From: an uncultured Clostridia bacterium
Lineage (GTDB): Bacteria; Bacillota; Clostridia; Christensenellales; Borkfalkiaceae
NCBI GenBank assembly: GCA_934254815.1
Contig: CAKQME010000014.1
Location: forward strand, 6,618 to 70,617
Direction of reading: 5' to 3'
Length of the DNA: 64,000 nt
Positions 9,407 to 16,105 of the stretch are shown piece by piece. Position 1 is the first letter of the stretch; the number at the start of each line of letters is the position of its first letter. The position numbers and the translations under genes were made by a program. A model generated the notes under the pieces. It saw only the letters and a list, made by a program, of their open reading frames with translations, made no database searches and was not told where the DNA came from.

Positions 9407-9435
9407 ATTTTACTACAAATTACGTTAAAAAGCAA
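9407..9435 (-). promoter_or_regulatory. internal promoter before the O-antigen-ligase-like gene
   Basis: On the minus strand TTGCTT (9435-9430), a 17-nt spacer and TAAAAT (9412-9407). It lies between the cwlD stop and the ligase-like gene and would let the ligase-glycosyltransferase-der genes be expressed apart from cwlD. Confidence 0.5.
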
Positions 9436-9453
9436 CCGAAAACGCAAACACGG

Positions 9454-10134
9454 TCAAGAAAATAGCATTTCTTTTATACCGAGAGCGATTTTTTCCGCTA
9501 TTTCGCGGCGGTATTCTTTTGTCAGCAACAGGGCTTCGTCTTCGGCGTTCGATAAAAACCCGCATTCGACAAGCGTTGCGGTCGGTTCCGATTCGTTAAG
9601 AACGTAATAATCGCCTTTCAGCGGCGAAAGCGGGCGCGTCTGTCCGCTGAGTTCGTTAAGGTGTTTTTGTATAATCGAAGCGAACGCTTCTCCGTTTTCG
9701 TCGCCGCTTTTAAAGAACGCCTGCGCGCCCCGTCTGTCGGGCGAGGAGTAAAAATTGAGATGTATCGAGACGAACGCGTTTGCCGAACAGGAATTTATGA
9801 TTTCTTTGCGTTTTTCCATATCGCGCCGCTTGAAGCCTTTACCCGAAGAACCGTACAGCCCCGATTTTGTCGAACGGGTAAGAACAACCCTGATACCCGA
9901 TTGTTCTAAAACGGCTTTGAGTTCTTTTACGATTTCAAGGTTTAAATCGCTCTCTTTTACTTTGGTCGAAATACCCGTTACGCCGCCGTCTATGCCTCCG
10001 TGACCCGCGTCGAGAACTACGGTAAGTTGAGTTTTGGGGCTTACGCTCGCTTTAACGGCGGCGTTTATTGAAAAAACACACAGCGCGACGGCTAAGGCGA
10101 TAAGGGATATTAACGATATTTTTTTTACGTTCAT
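9454..10134 (-). CDS. cwlD: N-acetylmuramoyl-L-alanine amidase CwlD
   Basis: 226 residues: an N-terminal membrane helix or uncleaved signal (residues 5-28), then an Amidase_3 domain. Zinc ligands and catalytic residues are visible: H45 in LDAGHGG, the SIHLNFY histidine and E in LVECGFLSN. In B. subtilis CwlD acts with PdaA to make muramic-delta-lactam in spore cortex peptidoglycan, which is needed for germination. The size, simple architecture (no SPOR or cell-wall-binding repeats) and the spoIVA gene downstream fit CwlD better than a vegetative amidase. The ATG has AAGGAC upstream. Exact CwlD function is inferred from family and context. Confidence 0.87.
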   Translation of the reverse strand: MNVKKISLISLIALAVALCVFSINAAVKASVSPKTQLTVVLDAGHGGIDGGVTGISTKVKESDLNLEIVKELKAVLEQSGIRVVLTRSTKSGLYGSSGKGFKRRDMEKRKEIINSCSANAFVSIHLNFYSSPDRRGAQAFFKSGDENGEAFASIIQKHLNELSGQTRPLSPLKGDYYVLNESEPTATLVECGFLSNAEDEALLLTKEYRREIAEKIALGIKEMLFS

Positions 10135-10205
10135 TCGTCGTCCTTAATATATATTCGTTCTATACTTATTAAGTCATGCGAACGTTTATTCGTAAAAATA
10201 AAAAA

Positions 10206-10318
10206 TCGGTTTATATATCGGGGATTATCCGAGTTTATAAACCGAAAGATGTTGATAACTTATTCAAAATGTGCATAACTCGGCGTTTTTGACCGAAGTT
10301 ATCCACATTTTGTTTGGT
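10206..10318. promoter_or_regulatory. cluster of three DnaA-box sequences in nested inverted repeats
   Basis: Between cwlD and the zinc peptidase gene. TGTTGATAA (10250-10258) is the reverse of TTATCAACA. TGTGCATAA (10270-10278) is the reverse of TTATGCACA, a perfect 9-mer DnaA box. TTATCCACA (10299-10307) is a perfect box in the opposite orientation. The last two sit in a larger inverted repeat whose arms start CAAAATGTG (10265) and end CACATTTTG (10304-10312). Just to the left, TCGGTTTATA (10206-10215) pairs with TATAAACCGA (10236-10245) around a second small hairpin. The region may bind DnaA, act as the zinc peptidase terminator, or both. Confidence 0.5.
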
Positions 10319-10324
10319 CGTTGT

Positions 10325-11053
10325 TTAATCGTTGCGCTTGCGGAAACTCGAAAGTATCAGAATAAACCGCAATAAATACAGGAAAGAAACGACGAGCGAA
10401 GCGACGTAGGTCATAGCGGCGGCGGTGAGAACTTTTCTTGCGCCTACGGTTTCGTCGCGTTCGAGTACGTTTTGTTCGCGTAACATTTTCAAACCCTTTT
10501 TAGACGCGTCTATTTCGACGGGCAGGGTGACGAGCGCGAAAAGAGTGGTAAGCGAATATAACGCAATGCCGAAACATAAAACGTAAGAGCCGAAGTTTTC
10601 GCCCGAACCGCCTATTATCCATTCGAGAATAAGCCCTATTATTGCGACGGGAACAGCCATGCGCGAACCGATGTTGGTTACGGGAACGAGAAAACTTCTT
10701 AGTTTCATTAAAAAGTTGCCCTCGTGTTCTTGTCTGGCGTGTCCGCATTCGTGAGCGGCGACGCCGAGCGCGGCTATGCTCGAACTCGAATAAACGCTTT
10801 CCGAAAGAGACAAAACGTCGTTCGACGGATTGTAATTATCGGTAAGATGACCCGATACGGGGCGTACAACCACGCCGTTCATATCGTATTTTTCAACGAA
10901 CATCTGGCTCATTTCGTTTGCCGTCCAACCCGAACGGGATTGAACTTTAGAGTATTTCGAATATGAAGTTTTAATCTTTATCTGCGCTATTATCGACAGA
11001 ATAAGTCCGGGTACGAGTATTATAAGCGACCCGTAATAAATGAAATAGAACAT
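10325..11053 (-). CDS. YugP-type membrane zinc metallopeptidase
   Basis: 242 residues from the ATG at 11053. The zinc site HECGH is at residues 101-105 within VAAHECGHARQ, and the chain has one N-terminal helix and two or three C-terminal helices around it, the layout of the neutral zinc metallopeptidase (YugP, PF04298) family. Substrates of the family are not established. The ATG has no Shine-Dalgarno sequence, and a perfect promoter ends 6 nt before it, so the transcript probably begins at the start codon. The upstream in-frame TTG at 11092 would lie inside the promoter and is rejected. Downstream lies the DnaA-box inverted repeat. Confidence 0.9.
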   Translation of the reverse strand: MFYFIYYGSLIILVPGLILSIIAQIKIKTSYSKYSKVQSRSGWTANEMSQMFVEKYDMNGVVVRPVSGHLTDNYNPSNDVLSLSESVYSSSSIAALGVAAHECGHARQEHEGNFLMKLRSFLVPVTNIGSRMAVPVAIIGLILEWIIGGSGENFGSYVLCFGIALYSLTTLFALVTLPVEIDASKKGLKMLREQNVLERDETVGARKVLTAAAMTYVASLVVSFLYLLRFILILSSFRKRND

Positions 11054-11059
11054 AAAACA

Positions 11060-11088
11060 ATTATATATGAAATATTTATAATTGTCAA
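11060..11088 (-). promoter_or_regulatory. perfect sigmaA promoter with the ATG at expected +1 (leaderless)
   Basis: On the minus strand TTGACA (11088-11083), a 17-nt spacer and TATAAT (11065-11060). Six bases (TGTTTT) separate the -10 box from the ATG at 11053-11051, so the A of ATG falls at the expected transcription start. No ribosome site precedes the ATG. Confidence 0.85.
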
Positions 11089-11127
11089 ACAAAAGAACAG
11101 CGTCGTAATTTCGCGCTTTATTTCCCC

Positions 11128-11163
11128 TGTCGTATTGAGCGTAAGTGAAATATCCCGCTGTAT
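11128..11163. repeat. solo half-copy of the mosaic element hairpin arm
   Basis: TGTCGTATTGAGCGTAAG followed by TGAAATATCCCGCTGTAT, a slightly decayed match to the arm seen in elements A and D. It lies between the 315-residue hypothetical and the zinc peptidase promoter, without its partner arm. Confidence 0.55.
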
Positions 11164-11221
11164 CGGATCGCTAAGTTTTTCCCGATATTACAGGACGAAA
11201 TTATTTCGGACTGTTCGTCGC

Positions 11222-12169
11222 TTAAATTTTGTCGGTCTCGGACGGATTGCAAAGCGTTACGTTTTCTATAAGTCCGCCGCATAATTTAACTCGCGCGTAT
11301 TCGGCTTTGTCGGCGTAAATTAAAAGTATGTATCCGTCTTTGAGAAAATGCGGCGGTGGAAGAATCATAGAATAATCTCCGAGAAAACCCGCAAATTCGT
11401 CGGCGCGCGGCTTTAATTTCGGCGTAAGCATATCCGAAACGTCACCGCCCGCCTTTAATTCTTCGAAAAAAGCGTAAGGTATGAGCTTTTCGTCAAGCGC
11501 GTAAGGCTCTTTGCGACGGCGCACCTCGGTGTCGGTTCCGATAATGGTTTTTTCAAGCTTCCAGCGCGATATAATAACGTGCCTTAGCAGGTCGTTTTTG
11601 TTTTCGGTAAGCGATATAAACGGCGGAGCGATAGAAAAATCGTCGCATATCCGCTTTAAGCAAAGCGTGATTTTGTCGTTTATCGAAAACGCAAGTATAA
11701 GCGTGCGCTCCTTTATAAAAGTACATATGAGGTACTCCGCGCCGTTGCTTTCGGCGCGTTCGAAACGAGCTTCGTCGGGCATAAACGGCAAAGTCGTTAC
11801 AAACATATCGCCGGCGGTTTCCACCACCAACCGCACGCCGTTTTCGCTGTAACAGTTCACGGCTACCTGCCCGCAGTTAAATTCGTATCTGCCGTGACCA
11901 AGTAACTTAAAATCGGTAACGCTTCGCCGTGCGAACGACGGAATAAGCAGATAAGCGGCATATAAGTCGATTATCCGCATATTTTGCGTTGTTTTAGGTT
12001 TCGGGGTGAGCAGATAATTCAAAGGCAGACAAACGTTGTCGAGCGGCAATAGCTCTATTAAGGTCTCTTTGTCGGTTTCGAATATGAAATAATTTTCGCC
12101 CGCGCGCCCGACATATTTTCCGTCGAGTTTCACCGCGCACTCTACGGCGCAGGTCAGATAAAAAAACAT
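11222..12169 (-). CDS. hypothetical protein, 315 residues
   Basis: I do not recognise this protein. It starts at an ATG with AAGGA 9 nt upstream and has no signal peptide, membrane helix or known motif that I can see. Composition is that of a soluble, mixed alpha/beta protein: an N-terminal beta-rich third (residues 1-60, KLDGKYVGRAGENYFIFE), a middle region with alternating strands, and a C-terminal segment with LPPPHFLKDGYILLIY. Codon use resembles the core genes (many CG-ending and TCG codons), so it looks native. It is divergent from the 12275 gene and upstream of the zinc peptidase. A regulatory or structural role is possible; no function can be assigned. Confidence 0.75.
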   Translation of the reverse strand: MFFYLTCAVECAVKLDGKYVGRAGENYFIFETDKETLIELLPLDNVCLPLNYLLTPKPKTTQNMRIIDLYAAYLLIPSFARRSVTDFKLLGHGRYEFNCGQVAVNCYSENGVRLVVETAGDMFVTTLPFMPDEARFERAESNGAEYLICTFIKERTLILAFSINDKITLCLKRICDDFSIAPPFISLTENKNDLLRHVIISRWKLEKTIIGTDTEVRRRKEPYALDEKLIPYAFFEELKAGGDVSDMLTPKLKPRADEFAGFLGDYSMILPPPHFLKDGYILLIYADKAEYARVKLCGGLIENVTLCNPSETDKI

Positions 12170-12212
12170 AGCAGTGTATTCCTTATAAATTTTATTCGGC
12201 GGAATTTTAATA

Positions 12213-12240
12213 TATGTATTAAATAAATTTTTGCTGTCAA
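12213..12240 (-). promoter_or_regulatory. candidate promoter for the 315-residue hypothetical
   Basis: Minus strand TTGACA (12240-12235), a 16-nt spacer and TACATA (12218-12213), about 45 nt ahead of the ATG at 12169. The spacer is one base short of ideal. Confidence 0.45.
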
Positions 12241-12274
12241 TAATACGGGCATAAATATTTGTGAGGTGTAAGAT

Positions 12275-12961
12275 ATGAACGGTCTTAACGACAAACAGAT
12301 GATGAGACTTATAGCCGAAGCGGAAGCCGCGAAAAAAAACGGAAAACCCGTAAAAGAGGCGTTTGAAAAGATAGCGAAAGAGACTGACAGGGCGAGCGGA
12401 AGTATTCGCAATATCTATTACGCGGCGGTTAAACGCTCCGAAACGGACGAAAAATATTTCAATAAGTATTTTGCGGGCGTAAAACCGGAAGTGGCGAAAA
12501 TTATCGAGTTCGATAAAGCCGAAGCCAAAGTTATTTTAAAGAAAATTCTCTCCTACGCGACAGACGGAAGATCCGTAAGAAGCAGTATCGCGGCTATTAC
12601 GTCGGACCCCCGCACCGCGCTCAGATACCAGAATAAGTACAGAAGCATGTTGTCGCGCGACAGAGCCGTAGTAGAAGAGACGATATCCGAAATCAAGCGT
12701 GAAAAGGGAAGATGTTTCGACCCGTATAAACGCGGCGAAGACGAGATGATGGCGAGATTAAAACGTGAGATAAACGGCTTATACGACCGTATTTCGGACA
12801 ATTTAAGAAAGGAGAATTATAAACTAAAAGAGAAGATTGCCGAACTCGAAAAAGAAAACGCGAGATTGATATCGGGGCGTGTAAACGACAGCGTTGCGAA
12901 AGAGTATTTCGAGAACATAAACGAGAAAGGCAAGCGCAGGCGTGTAGAATATCAGAAATAG
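12275..12961 (+). CDS. hypothetical protein with putative RsfA/Myb-like N-terminus and coiled-coil C-terminus
   Basis: 228 residues. The first 55 residues (MNGLNDKQMMRLIAEAEAAK, then a VKEAFEKIAKETDRASGSIRN segment) look like the helix-turn-helix region of RsfA/Myb-like clostridial proteins, in which a GSIRNxYY stretch is the likely recognition helix. Residues about 170-205 form a leucine-rich heptad region (LRKENYKLKEKIAELEKENA) that should be a coiled coil, and the tail is basic (KGKRRRVEYQK). RsfA is a forespore regulator in Bacillus, so a sporulation-related DNA-binding role is possible given the spoIVA/cwlD neighbourhood, but this is inference from weak similarity. The ATG has a GAGGTG ribosome site. 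A 14-bp hairpin follows the stop. Confidence 0.7.
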   Translation: MNGLNDKQMMRLIAEAEAAKKNGKPVKEAFEKIAKETDRASGSIRNIYYAAVKRSETDEKYFNKYFAGVKPEVAKIIEFDKAEAKVILKKILSYATDGRSVRSSIAAITSDPRTALRYQNKYRSMLSRDRAVVEETISEIKREKGRCFDPYKRGEDEMMARLKREINGLYDRISDNLRKENYKLKEKIAELEKENARLISGRVNDSVAKEYFENINEKGKRRRVEYQK

Positions 12962-12973
12962 AAAATAAACAAA

Positions 12974-13310
12974 ATTAGCCTTTATTGTTTTGCAATAAAG
13001 GCTAATATTTGGATGCAACGTCACGTTGCCGTCGGTGTCAGCACGATTGTATAAATAATGTCGGACTAATAATACATGGATGCAACGTCACGTTGCCGTC
13101 GCGTTGCCGTCACGTTGGCAGCCTGAGGCTGCGCGCACGCGATACTATGGTAGTACAATGACGGAGTAAATATAAGGTCGGAGTAATACTCGGATGCAAC
13201 GTCACGTTGCCGTCACGTCGGCAGCCTGAGGCTGCGCGCCTTCGGTGTCAGCACGATTGTATAAATAATGTCGGACTAATAATACTTGGATGCAACGTCA
13301 CGTTGCTGCC
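12974..13310. repeat. mosaic palindromic element, copy B (tandem, rearranged)
   Basis: It fills the gap between the convergent 12275 gene and the ABC permease. It opens with a perfect 14-bp stem (12974-12987 with 12993-13006; ATTAGCCTTTATTG arm) that can terminate the 12275 gene. After that come at least six AACGTCACGTT or related palindromes, two GCAGCCTGAGGCTGC hairpins, and two identical 44-bp blocks starting TCGGTGTCAGCACG (13032-13075 and 13242-13285), offset by 210 bp. The right edge runs into the permease coding sequence. No ORF of coding character is present. Confidence 0.75.
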
Positions 13311-14101
13311 TGACGCTTTTTCGAAAAGGAAAAGCACGCCGAAAATATACTTAAAACCAAAAATATAACTATCGGTATTATACCGAGTAAAGCGATATTG
13401 TCAAAAACGTATAATTCGCGGACGGGGTTGGCGTAATCGGTTACGGAATGGCTTGCGCCGGTGATTATTCTGCCGATGTAGACCGACGGGTAAAACGGCA
13501 AAAATCTGCATATCGTTTCAAATCCGCCCATCGTATCGAGCGGCATCCATGCTCCGCCTAAAATTCCGCTTGCCGATATAAATACCGAAGTTATGGCCGG
13601 CGCGGTTTTGTCGTTCATTATAACCCCGAAAAGTATTCCCGAAAATACGCATATAAACAACATAGGCAATTCCGATAATAATAACTGACACGCCCGCGCG
13701 AACGAAAAATACTCTCCGCCCGTAATCAATGACAGTATATATCCCGCAAATAGCGAAATCACGCCTTGAATTATACCTACGGCGATACCTAAAATCGCAT
13801 ACCCGAAAATAAATTCTTCGTTTTTCAGGGGCGAAGCGTAAAGTCGCTTAAGAAAAGCGGTCGAACGGTCTTTCGATACCAACAGACCGAGAAGCAACAT
13901 TACGAACGTAAACCCGAAAGATAATATTCCGGGCAGAAGCGAAGTGTATTCGAAAGTCGCCTGCGGAGTTGGTACGCATGCGTTTATTACGGCGAAAAGT
14001 ATCAGCATAAGCACGGGGAACGCCGCGCAGAATATGTATACTATCGGGTCTCTTAAACATTCCGTTAAATTGCGCTTGAAAAATATAAAAGTACGTTTCA
14101 T
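13298..14101 (-). CDS. ABC-2 type transporter permease
   Basis: 267 residues with six membrane helices in the ABC-2 pattern: a cytoplasmic N-terminus (FKRNLTECLRDPIVYIF), helix pairs, the conserved region VSKDRSTAFLKRLYASPLKNEEF between helices 2 and 3, and a GGAWMPLDTM loop before helix 6. With the adjacent ATPase it forms a drug- or lipid-export type transporter. GGAGGA lies 5 nt ahead of the ATG, one base after the ATPase gene. The last codons (CGT CAG GCA GCA ACG TGA) lie inside mosaic element B, so the terminal residues RQAAT and the stop are supplied by the repeat. Confidence 0.9.
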   Translation of the reverse strand: MKRTFIFFKRNLTECLRDPIVYIFCAAFPVLMLILFAVINACVPTPQATFEYTSLLPGILSFGFTFVMLLLGLLVSKDRSTAFLKRLYASPLKNEEFIFGYAILGIAVGIIQGVISLFAGYILSLITGGEYFSFARACQLLLSELPMLFICVFSGILFGVIMNDKTAPAITSVFISASGILGGAWMPLDTMGGFETICRFLPFYPSVYIGRIITGASHSVTDYANPVRELYVFDNIALLGIIPIVIFLVLSIFSACFSFSKKRQAAT

Positions 14102-14102
14102 T

Positions 14103-14813
14103 TTATTCCTCCAATAACTTTACGAACGCGTTTTCGAAAGTCGTTTCGTCGGTTTCGGTTTTTAACTGTTCGACTGTGCCGTCGAATAGCTTTTCTCCGT
14201 TTTTGAGTATTCCGACTCTGTCGCATAACTCTTCTATTTCTTCGAGATAGTGCGTCGTCAATATTATCGTTATCCGCTCTTTAAGCCCCTTTATTATTTT
14301 CCATAACTCGCGGCGCGCGAGAACGTCGAGACCGAGTGTCGGTTCGTCGAGCAGTAAAAGTCGCGGCTCGGAAACAAGCGCGATAGCTATCGATAATCTC
14401 CGCGCGTAGCCGCCCGAAAGCGTTTTCGCGCGCTTTGAAGCTACTTCGTTAAGAGAGAACTCGTCTATTATGCGGTCGACGTTTTCAATGCTTTTGCCGT
14501 AAATGCGGGCGAAAAATTCGAGATTTTCTTTAACGGTGAGATTAGGCGCGACCGAAGTTTCCTGCGGGGAAATGTCGGTTAAAGTTTTTACTTTATCCGG
14601 CTCTTTTTGCATGTCCGAACCGAAAATTTCAACCTTGCCGCCGTCGAACGGAATAAGCCCGCAAAGAATAGAGGCGAGCGTTGTTTTTCCCGCGCCGTTC
14701 AGCCCCAAAAGCCCGTATAGTTCGCCCTCGCGAATTTCAAGGTTTACTCCTTTAAGGGCTTTCACGTCTTTGTACGTCTTTTTTAAGTTTTCGATTTTAA
14801 CTGCGGGTATCAT
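14103..14813 (-). CDS. ABC transporter ATP-binding protein
   Basis: 236 residues. Walker A GLNGAGKTT at about residues 37-45, a Q-loop in ISPQET, the signature LSGGYARRLSIAIAL, Walker B RLLLLDEPTLGLD and the switch histidine in TTHYLEE are all present. This is the DrrA/CcmA-like class that pairs with ABC-2 permeases for export of drugs or other amphiphiles. It overlaps the TetR gene by 4 nt (ATGA) and has GGGAGGA upstream of its ATG, so it is translated from the TetR-controlled message. The substrate is not readable. Confidence 0.95.
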   Translation of the reverse strand: MIPAVKIENLKKTYKDVKALKGVNLEIREGELYGLLGLNGAGKTTLASILCGLIPFDGGKVEIFGSDMQKEPDKVKTLTDISPQETSVAPNLTVKENLEFFARIYGKSIENVDRIIDEFSLNEVASKRAKTLSGGYARRLSIAIALVSEPRLLLLDEPTLGLDVLARRELWKIIKGLKERITIILTTHYLEEIEELCDRVGILKNGEKLFDGTVEQLKTETDETTFENAFVKLLEE

Positions 14814-15370
14814 TTATCTTTCCTCCCGAAATAATTTTTAAACGCCGTGAAACTTTCGGCTAAAAATTCGTCTACGTCGGCTTCGCTCCATTTTATGTAC
14901 TCGGTCGCAATCTGGCATGCTATGCCGTGCGCGAAAAACCATGCCGAAAAAAAGAACTTTTCCGCTTGTTCTTGCGTATAGCCGCTTATAGAACGAATTT
15001 TAGCTATTATAATTTCACCGGTTTTGTCTGCGGATAGCTGTTTTTCGCCTACGTTGCGCATAAATTTGAACGCGAATAACTTCGGTTTTTCTCTTGCAAA
15101 GTTGACGTAAGCGGATAAGTACCCCTCGAATAAGCTCTCGCGGCTTTTAAGTCCTTTGTCGAGATATCCGGCGTAAACTGCCGAAATTTTTTCGTCTGCG
15201 GCGATTTTGACCGCCTCCATATCGGGGTAACGAAGATATATCGGTTGAGTGGAACAACCCAGTTTTTTTGCGAGCGAGCGGGCGTTTAACGCTTCCGTTC
15301 CGCTTTCTTCGATTATTTCCATGGCGGCGTTTGCCACCATTTCCTTGTCGAATACGATTTTAGCTGGCAT
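14810..15370 (-). CDS. TetR/AcrR family transcriptional regulator of the ABC operon
   Basis: 186 residues. The N-terminal TetR helix-turn-helix is visible at about residues 8-50 (MVANAAMEIIEESG, LNARSLAKKLGCSTQPIYLR with the Y in the recognition helix). The C-terminal ligand domain is all-helical. The start is the ATG at 15370, with AGGAG 5 nt ahead; a longer frame to 15394 would begin inside the operator. It is the first gene of the operon with the ATPase and permease. A 24-bp perfect palindrome overlaps its -10 box, indicating autorepression that a transported compound would relieve (inference). Confidence 0.93.
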   Translation of the reverse strand: MPAKIVFDKEMVANAAMEIIEESGTEALNARSLAKKLGCSTQPIYLRYPDMEAVKIAADEKISAVYAGYLDKGLKSRESLFEGYLSAYVNFAREKPKLFAFKFMRNVGEKQLSADKTGEIIIAKIRSISGYTQEQAEKFFFSAWFFAHGIACQIATEYIKWSEADVDEFLAESFTAFKNYFGRKDK

Positions 15371-15382
15371 AATAACTCCTAA

Positions 15383-15406
15383 ATAAAATAACAATTGTTA
15401 TTTTAT
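15383..15406. promoter_or_regulatory. 24-bp perfect palindrome, likely TetR operator
   Basis: The sequence is symmetrical around AATT at 15393-15396 (half site ATAAAATAACAA). It lies 12 bp upstream of the TetR start codon and overlaps the -10 box, the usual position of a TetR-family autorepressor site. Confidence 0.8.
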
Positions 15407-15428
15407 ACTATAATAAAAAATAAGTCAA
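15400..15428 (-). promoter_or_regulatory. promoter of the TetR-ABC operon
   Basis: Minus strand TTGACT (15428-15423), a 17-nt spacer and TAAAAT (15405-15400). The -10 box lies inside the palindromic operator. Confidence 0.7.
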
Positions 15429-15462
15429 GCGAATTATCTTCTTTTGTAAAATTGCGTTATAA

Positions 15463-15642
15463 GTAACTGTGTTTAACATTTTTAGAAGTTTTGTTTTTAC
15501 CACTTTGATTACGCTTGTATTGCCGGCAATTTTCGGCGGAAATATTATATGGTTTACTTTTGGAATTTATGAAGCGTTGAGTTTGGTTCTTGCTGTAGTG
15601 TTGCTGAAAAGTTCTGAAAGAAACGGTATAAAATTTAAGTAA
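15463..15642 (+). pseudogene. C-terminal remnant of a MATE transporter
   Basis: An open stretch of 59 codons preceded in frame by a stop at 15460-15462. The translation (NIFRSFVFTTLITLVLPA, IFGGNIIWFTFGIYEA, LSLVLAVVLLKSSERNG) has the two helices and charged end of a MATE-family C-terminus, with the RSxxF, LP, GGxxIW and EA residues at family spacing. No other part of such a gene is found upstream, where the TetR promoter now begins. It looks like what is left after a deletion or replacement by the TetR operon. It differs from the MATE gene at 1-1404. Confidence 0.6.
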
Positions 15643-15724
15643 TATCTTGCAGATAGGTAAAATTATTGAAAATGACAAATTTAGCCTTATTGTTTTCGGT
15701 GATGTTATCTGCAGCCAATAAAGA

Positions 15725-15750
15725 ACTCCCGCGGTTCTTTCCGCGGGAGT
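15725..15750 (-). terminator. terminator hairpin after the P-II genes
   Basis: Perfect 10-bp GC-rich stem, ACTCCCGCGG (15725-15734) with CCGCGGGAGT (15741-15750), 6-nt loop. On the minus strand it is followed by TCTTTATT. It lies 34 nt after the last P-II-like gene. Confidence 0.75.
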
Positions 15751-15783
15751 CCTTTGAATAAATATTTTTATAACGGTTAAAAC

Positions 15784-16104
15784 TCAGGTCGTAATGCCTA
15801 CTACGTCGCTGACGGGCATAGAAAAGGCGATTCCGTAACCGGGGGTCTTTAACCCGACCTGATTGTATAACGAATGTAAAATTTCGTCTTTCTGCTCGGT
15901 TTTTACAACTATCATTACTATTTCTTTTTCGGGCTGAACGGTTACGTTGAAAAGTTTTTCCGCTTCGGGGTTGGCAGTGCCGCGGGCGTGTAAAACCGTT
16001 CCGCCGCGCGCGCCGCAAACTCTCGCGGCGTCCATTACCGCGTCCGAAAAGCCCGCGTTCACTATGCAAAAAATAACTTCGTGCGAATAATTCTGTATTT
16101 CCAT
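15784..16104 (-). CDS. P-II family (GlnB-like) signalling protein, second copy
   Basis: 106 residues with a ferredoxin-like P-II fold: strand FCIVNAGFSDAVMDAARVCGA, the ARGGTVLHARG segment corresponding to the base of the T-loop, and strand IVMIVVKTEQKDEILHSLYN. P-II proteins sense energy and nitrogen state (ATP/ADP/2-oxoglutarate) and bind a partner, often a transporter. The T-loop is short and lacks the uridylylated tyrosine in the usual place, so control by GlnD is unlikely. It is the last gene of an operon with another P-II-like gene and a DUF1538 membrane protein, which is the probable partner. The ATG has AAGGAG upstream. Confidence 0.85.
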   Translation of the reverse strand: MEIQNYSHEVIFCIVNAGFSDAVMDAARVCGARGGTVLHARGTANPEAEKLFNVTVQPEKEIVMIVVKTEQKDEILHSLYNQVGLKTPGYGIAFSMPVSDVVGITT

Positions 16105-16105
16105 A

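Noticed and set aside
9343..9447. 35-codon N-terminal extension of the O-antigen-ligase-like protein
   Set aside because: The extension starts at TTG without a ribosome site and overlaps a promoter at 9407-9435.
10206..10318. Chromosomal replication origin
   Set aside because: DnaA boxes are present, but there is no dnaA/dnaN neighbourhood, no long AT-rich unwinding stretch beside them, and no strand switch of genes at this point; kept only as a DnaA-box cluster.
13012..13310. CRISPR array
   Set aside because: Repeats are palindromic, unequal in length and spacing, and spacers are themselves repeated; no cas genes are present.
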